This document shows, piece by piece, positions 58,443-64,000 of a DNA stretch of 64,000 nt. Below the pieces are notes generated by a model. The model had not been told where the DNA came from. It searched no databases and saw nothing but the letters and a program-made list of their open reading frames with translations. The translations under genes and the position numbers were made by a program. Within the stretch, counting starts at the first letter, position 1, and each line of letters opens with the position of its first letter. The stretch comes from Bryoerythrophyllum caledonicum (Eukaryota > Streptophyta > Bryopsida > Pottiales > Pottiaceae): positions 18,782,637-18,846,636 of the forward strand of contig OZ020515.1 of assembly GCA_963971425.1 (NCBI GenBank), written 5' to 3'.

Positions 58443-59408
58443 TCCATGATCATGGAAGATTTTCACAACATCCAACAACTAGTGGAGTAGATTATAATAG
58501 TGTTTGAAGTCAATTTATATTGGTATTGAGAGTAGTGGATTTTGCAGGATATGCTACTTCACCAATCAATAAAATCTTACCCAAAAAAATCATAAAGAAA
58601 ATGGACAAAGTCTAGACGTGCACCATGTTGATAGCTTAGCATTGACATACAACACGTGAGGTAAGCATTTATGATTATTTTCAACTACAGTCTACTTGAT
58701 TGTATGCAAAGATATTTCAAAACTTACACTAACAGAAAGAGAAGTTTCACATGTGACTAAAGAGATCAACACTCACATAAACATTGGAGATACAAATTTC
58801 AATCAAGTTTAGATCAAAATCATTTTTCATGTGTATGAAATACTACATAGTATGTGATGTTGTCTCTACAAGTATTCATTACTGTATTTGATATATTTGA
58901 CATCGTAATATGAGGTATTTTGAGAGATTTGTAACTCCAAAATATGATCTTTTTGAAAAGTGTGCAAATCTGAAATTTGGAGTTCACAATCTAATTCCTC
59001 ACGAGATTCATGTGAATTGAGATTTGAAACATCTGGAGACAGAAACGTGGTTGGTCATGGACTGTTTTACTTTCATGATAACTGATTGTGGAATTGTGCC
59101 TCTGTTTCAGTCAGGGATTTGGCATGATGCAAGGGGCATTTTGTAAGGTAAGAGAATGCACAACTGTCTACTGTTCATGTATAGAGTGTACTGAGTTCCT
59201 GGTACTGTACTCAGTCATGATATTTTCAGATACACCGTTGGTTGCCTTTTACCCAGGCTCGATGTCCTTTGCTAAATTCTAATGGTAAACACAGAAATGT
59301 AATTTGGCGTTTAGTTGTCTCCACTCAACAAAGGTACAATTTTGAAGTTATAGTCTAGTGCATGTCAGTTTTCACATGAAAGTGTGTCAAGTCAAAATTC
59401 AAGATGTA
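58443..59408. other. No gene seen
   Basis: AT-rich; no domain, RNA gene or repeat recognised. Confidence 0.4.
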
Positions 59409-59986
59409 CAGTGGATGGACACCCAAATTGGTGTCTTGTGCAATTTCATGATAGTGTCCACATTGCTGCCAACTTTGACACCCTCTCAAGGGCTGAAAAT
59501 TTGTTATTTTACCATGAGATTTTAGACACAAAATCATCTTTATGTTGAGAAACATGTGTAAAAAATTTCAAGGCCAAGAGATTTATACAAAAAATTATTC
59601 AAGATTTATCAACAAGGGGTAGCTGTAAGAAATGTTTCACCTCAGCCAACCTTGACACCCTCCAAAGGATTGAAGAATTTTTTTTTCCTATGGAATTTTT
59701 GGAGTGGAAACACCTTCATGTTAATTACATGTGTAAAAAAAATTCAAGTCCTGAAGACCCACAAAAAAATGATATTCCAAATCTACCAACAGGTGTAGTT
59801 GTGAGAAACAAAGGGGAAAATCGTTTCACAACTTCCAACTATGACAGCCTCCCTAGGGTTGAGAATTTCTTCTTTCAACATGAAATTTTTGTCGCATGAT
59901 TATTGTTGTATTGATGACATGTGTGAAAATTTTCAAGGCCAAAAGATACACACAAGATTAGTTAATCAAAATCTATCAATGTGTAT
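59409..59986 (+). repeat. Left TIR of the mariner element, three sub-repeats
   Basis: The arm contains three diverged units of about 180 bp, each starting near (G)CCAACTTTGACACCCTC (59468, 59645, 59833), followed by a GGNTTGARAATTT block, an ATGTGTRAAAA-TTTCAAGGCC block and, in the first two, a GTTTCAC end. The right arm (61583-62161) mirrors all three. Confidence 0.7.
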
Positions 59987-60065
59987 GTCCTCCATTAGCT
60001 TCAATCATTGCTTGTAACCTAGAGGGCATAGAATGACATAAATGAAAGAGCTTTGTATTACTAAC

Positions 60066-60960
60066 TTACTTCCATTTTCTTTCAAGAACTACCTTTAACC
60101 CATCTATATTTCTAGGACATGCCTTGTCAGGTTGAATTGCATGTTTTGGAATCTTCCATAGGTTCTTAATTGGATTGAGATTGGAAGAGTTTGCAGGCCG
60201 ATTGAGCTTCTCAAGAAGGTGCATTTGTCTCCATTCTTCACATATTTTGCTGTGATGGACACGTGCGCCATCTTCTATGAGCACTGCATGTAGAACTTTA
60301 CCCATGAAATGAGATGATTCCCCTTCGTAAACCACTTCTACGAAATCCTTTGTAGAACGTCCATTTCAAAGCATAAAAACAAGTGCTGACTTTTGCCCTC
60401 TAGCAAATGCTCACAAAATCATCAAGGAAGTCTATCCACTTTTAAAAGTAGGAACTATACAATTTGATGAATAACGCTCATATGCAATTTTCCAAACATA
60501 AACTTGTCTCAATTTTTTTTCCAATTTCAAAGGTAGATTCATCTATAGCAAACAATATGCTCCCAATCTTTTGCGCTCCATCTACGGTACTTCTAAGCAA
60601 AAGCCAGCCTTTGATACATGTGACGAGGTGTCAAAAAAGGTTTTTTGACTGCAATTCAACTAAAAATGCAGCTTCTATGCAAGAGTCTTTGAATGGTACA
60701 TCCACACAGTGTAGGGCATATACTGACAATCTCTAATACTAAAGTGCGACAATTATTTTTCGAGTAAGGCAAAACACTACACACATCTCTATCACGAAGT
60801 TTTGTAGTGTGACTTCCACCTCAATGTTTGCACTTGTAAGTTCCATCTTCTCGTAATTTTTTCACCAACCTCTGAATTGTTCTAATGAAAACGCCGATTG
60901 TGGCTGCAATTTGAACTTAGGTACTCCCTCCCTCACTCATATCTATAATATGTCCACAAA
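60066..60960 (-). pseudogene. Tc1/mariner transposase remnant
   Basis: The minus-strand frame 60335-60066 reads VLHAVLIEDGARVHHSKICE, then LNRPANSSNLNPIKNLWKI, the D-x-A/P-x2-H and final-acidic-residue part of the DDE domain. Further upstream in shifted frames, RRWSAKDWEHIV and DESTFEIGKKI fit the segment around the first catalytic Asp, and TIQRLVKKLREDGTYKC resembles the HTH linker. Stops and frameshifts interrupt it, so the copy is inactive. The final catalytic position reads NPIKNLW, with Lys replacing the usual Glu or Asp neighbour. Confidence 0.78.
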
Positions 60961-61079
60961 TTTCATATGAAATTGCCATACGAAAGATGTTAGACTTTCT
61001 TTTACTAGGCTAACAAAACCTAAAACTCTCATTTACAACATTAACAATTTCATATAGAATCAATCACTCAACAATAGTC

Positions 61080-61230
61080 ACTCAATCACATCATTCAGTC
61101 CATTAGGCATAATCACATACACATCATTCAACAAACATAAGGATGCATTACTAAATGATCTATGTTAGCAAGCTTAAGGAGCAGGCATAACCACATACAC
61201 ATTACTCAACAGGCATAAGCAAGCATGACT
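61080..61230. repeat. Degenerate CATAAYCACATACACAT repeats inside the mariner element
   Basis: GGCATAATCACATACACATC and GGCATAACCACATACACATT with following CAACARRCATAAG recur two to three times. Simple duplication between transposase and right arm. Confidence 0.55.
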
Positions 61231-62674
61231 GAATAACTCATGCAACACATCATTCCATGTCTCACACATGACACTTTTTCTCTTTGCTCTCACCATTATT
61301 CCAACATTCAATGATCACAAATCACACACAACATTCCCTTAAGTTTCACACAATAGTGCTCAATTAATATTCAGAGGGGGAAACTTTATCATGCGTGTAA
61401 GTGGTGCAAGTGGTTTCTTCTTGATATGACAACTCCACACTTCTACATTTGGATGTTATTCATTTTTTTTGGATGCATTTATGATAAGGCATTTTGTCAC
61501 ATGGATAAGTTCAATGAGGAAGCATGAGGTGTCAGAGATATTTCAACATTTTCACCATGTTCTTAAATTGGTTATTGTAGTTACACACGTTGGTAGATTT
61601 TGATTAACTACTCGTGTGTGCATCTTTTGGCCTTGAAAATTTCACACATGTCATCAATACAACAATAATCATGCGACAAAAATTTCATGTTGAAATAAGA
61701 AATTCTCAATCCTAGGGAGGCTGTCAAAGTTGGAAGTTGTGAAACGATTTTCCCCTTTGTTTCTCACAACTACACCTATTGGTAGATTTGGAATATCAAA
61801 TTTTTTGTGGGTCTTCTAGACTTGAATTTTTTCACACGTGTAATTAACATGAAGGTGTTTCCACTCCAAAAATTCCATAGGAAAAAAAAAATTCTTCAAT
61901 CCTTGGGAGGGTGTCAAAGTTGGCAGCTGTGAAACGTTTCTTACAGCTACCACTTGTTGATAAATCTTGAATATTTTATTTTGTATAAATCTTGTGGCCT
62001 TGAAATTTTTTACACATGTTCTCAACATTAAGATGATTTTGTGTCTAAAATTTTATGGTAAAATAACAAATTTTCAGCCCTTGGGAGGGTGTTAAAGTTG
62101 GTAGCATGTGGACACTATCCCTCAAATTGCACAAGGCACCAATTTGGGTGTCACCCCACTATACATGCACACAGGTAGAAATATGTACCAATGGGCCAGA
62201 TTTCCCTTGAGGTACGAGTATCCTGACGCCAACCCTGAATACTTGCCATGCCCTCCCTCATGTGATGGTTTAGCAACAAGCATCATGATACTAGAAATTT
62301 TCTGTAATTTAGTCACCCAGGAATTGAAGCCATTTTTATTTCAGCGTAAAATGATAATGGGGGGAAGAAGCCAAATAGTATCAAATAGTTGATTTCTGAA
62401 CACCTGTGTCTTCATTTCTGACTCACTGGTAAAATTGCTAATGAAGCTATCAAACTGCATAAATTATCTAACACGTAAGAACTGACCAGGTGAATGCAAT
62501 ACATTAATTTTCTGCATCTATATGAAGAAATGGAGTGTCACATGAAAGCATACAAGGTATAAAATAGTACTGTTACTAGGCAAGCTTGATGTTGAAAGCT
62601 GTTGAAGCACAATCATGTTGAACCCATCATTTTTCACTCAAGGTAACTTAGAGAACACTTTTCCGTTTGTTTGA

Positions 62675-62971
62675 CCCTTTAACGCCTAAGTGGACCACGA
62701 GGGTATAAAAGAACAAACAAGCGTAGTACATTTTGTAAAAAATCATCTACAAAGAAGATACGTTTCATCGCAACCCCACTTCATGGAAATCACTATCGTT
62801 CGCCAATGCTAGCATCAATTGGAGATCATGGAGATCCATTGGAGAACTAACACCTTACCGGAAGTGTGTAATGAAGACCACAATGACAACAACCCATTGT
62901 GGAAAAGGATAAAACACCAAGAGCACCAAAATTGACCCCCCGCCTCCATGGGTCTTCTAGGCATTAAAGGG
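62675..62971. mobile_element. TTAA-flanked MITE, family E
   Basis: CCCTTTAACGCCTAAG follows TTGA (one base from TTAA) at 62671-62674, and CTTCTAGGCATTAAAGGG precedes TTAA (62972-62975). The ends are imperfect inverted copies. About 297 bp, non-coding. Confidence 0.72.
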
Positions 62972-62975
62972 TTAA

Positions 62976-63209
62976 TCCCTGTAGAACCAAGGTCTTTAAA
63001 AAAAACCTTTGCTCCATTGTGTAAAACTGCCAAGATGATTTTAAAAAAAAATGTAATTGTAGGATTGTCTTCTAAAATTAGATGAGATGATGTGGTCAAA
63101 ATTTTGTGAAGTTTGACCCTTTGGATTGAAAGATAATTGCAGTCAAAGTATGAAAACTTAGTCCTCCAAACAGACACTTGGTCCTTTAGACACTTGGTCC
63201 CTTAAAGGG
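62976..63209 (-). mobile_element. Short TTAA-type element, family B-related
   Basis: TCCCTGTAGAACCAAGG begins directly after the TTAA shared with the preceding element, and ACTTGGTCCCTTAAAGGG ends before TCAA (63210-63213). The inside keeps the family B word GACCCTTTGGATTGAAAGAT but most of the body is deleted, leaving 234 bp. Confidence 0.65.
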
Positions 63210-63213
63210 TCAA

Positions 63214-64000
63214 GCCATACAACTTACTTGTAAATAAAGATTTCCACAAAACAAAAACTATCTAGACTTGGAAGTTTGATTGAGAACGTCTCAAATCCTT
63301 TCTTTTTGGTTTGAAATAAGACTTTTAATGATTTTCTTATGAATTATTACGTCCACTCTTGTAGACCTTTGTAATTGATAGTGGGTGTTAACCGGAGAAT
63401 TGTGGGCACTGAAAAGTAGTCTAGGACAATAAAACAGCAGGGTGAAATGCAATTTTGGCACAATAAAACGCAGCTTCAGTAGCAGATGATTGTTGTGGGA
63501 TGAAAATTGGCATAATGGATGACAACATTATTTTAGGGTAAATTTTTCATCCAAGCATGGTGGCTAGGGTTTTGAGGGGGATGAGGGCTAGAGGCCCTCA
63601 CATTCTCATTTTCTCTTGGAATGATGTTTGGAGAGTGGATGGAGGAGAGACAAAGCTTTGCTAAGGAGGATATGTGTGAATGCTAGAGGTTAGGTTGGAG
63701 ATGGAGAACCGAGTGCTTCTGTAGGATTCATGAGTAAAGAAAACTTTTGGGCATGAAATCCTAATTCCGGTCGTGGGTTGGATGCTTGGATGTTGTGTTC
63801 ATGAGGGGTAGGATCTTGATATTGTGGAGTTTGGTTCAATAGATGAAAGGCCGATCCTCTAGATCTGAATCACATCTAATCATTTTGAATCCCCCTGCTT
63901 GTATCTTGATCAATAGGATTTTGCTATCCAATTATTGTACTTGTGGATAATACCACATGCGAGATTTGGTCGTGTCGTCCATGCTCTTACTAAATTATTG
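63214..64000. other. No gene seen
   Basis: No recognisable exon, RNA gene or repeat terminus to the window end. Confidence 0.4.

Larger units (their letters stand above)
59409..62161 (-). mobile_element. Tc1/mariner-like element, 2.75 kb, with long inverted repeats
   Basis: The left end CAGTGGATGGACACCC is preceded by TA (59407-59408) and the right end, inverted, TAGTGGGGTGACACCC is followed by TA (62162-62163). TA duplication and a CAGTG start are Tc1/mariner traits. Inverted similarity continues inward for about 578 bp on each side (59409-59986 and 61583-62161). The transposase remnant lies between them on the minus strand. Confidence 0.85.

Overview
This window is eukaryotic nuclear DNA from a land plant. 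The evidence is three spliced genes of plant-specific families, GT-AG introns, plant Ty1/copia and Ty3/gypsy remnants, a tRNA-derived SINE, and long AT-rich intergenic DNA full of MITEs. The genus cannot be fixed from sequence alone. Short introns and unusual transposon content make a non-seed plant conceivable, but that is weak inference.

Layout. 1-4780: two Tourist-like MITEs, then the upstream and 5' leader region of an ascorbate-biosynthesis gene. 4787-6568 (+): GDP-L-galactose phosphorylase (VTC2/GGP type), six exons with introns of 78-88 bp, preceded by a GC-rich overlapping upstream ORF that is a good candidate for the known ascorbate-sensing GGP uORF. 8357-12361 (+): a QUA3-like Golgi methyltransferase, nine exons, with one small TTAA-flanked MITE in intron 2 and a sister copy just past the stop codon. 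13300-47150: about 34 kb with no intact host gene. It holds a decayed copia integrase (-), a decayed gypsy pol followed by a PHD-like finger (+), a hAT transposase remnant, a degenerate minus-strand ORF cluster split by an insertion, SINEs, minisatellites, and many elements ending in TTAA-CCC...GGG-TTAA. 47480-48890: exon-like debris, a perfect 28-bp inverted repeat, and the last two exons of pyruvate phosphate dikinase. 49276-50199: a SINE whose 3' target duplication was later hit by a Tourist-like MITE. 52856-54379 (+): a single-exon coiled-coil protein. 55056-57179 (-): a five-exon methylesterase (MES11-like) with an intact catalytic triad, convergent with the coiled-coil gene. 58140-63210: more TTAA elements and a 2.75-kb Tc1/mariner element with about 578-bp inverted repeats, each built of three tandem sub-repeats.

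The host genes do not form a pathway: they cover vitamin C synthesis, pectin/cell-wall methylation, a carboxyl-methylester hydrolase and an unknown coiled-coil protein. The most unusual signals are the piggyBac-style (TTAA target, CCC ends) MITE superfamily, the overlapping GGP uORF, the composite-TIR mariner element, and the PHD-like finger at the end of the gypsy pol.
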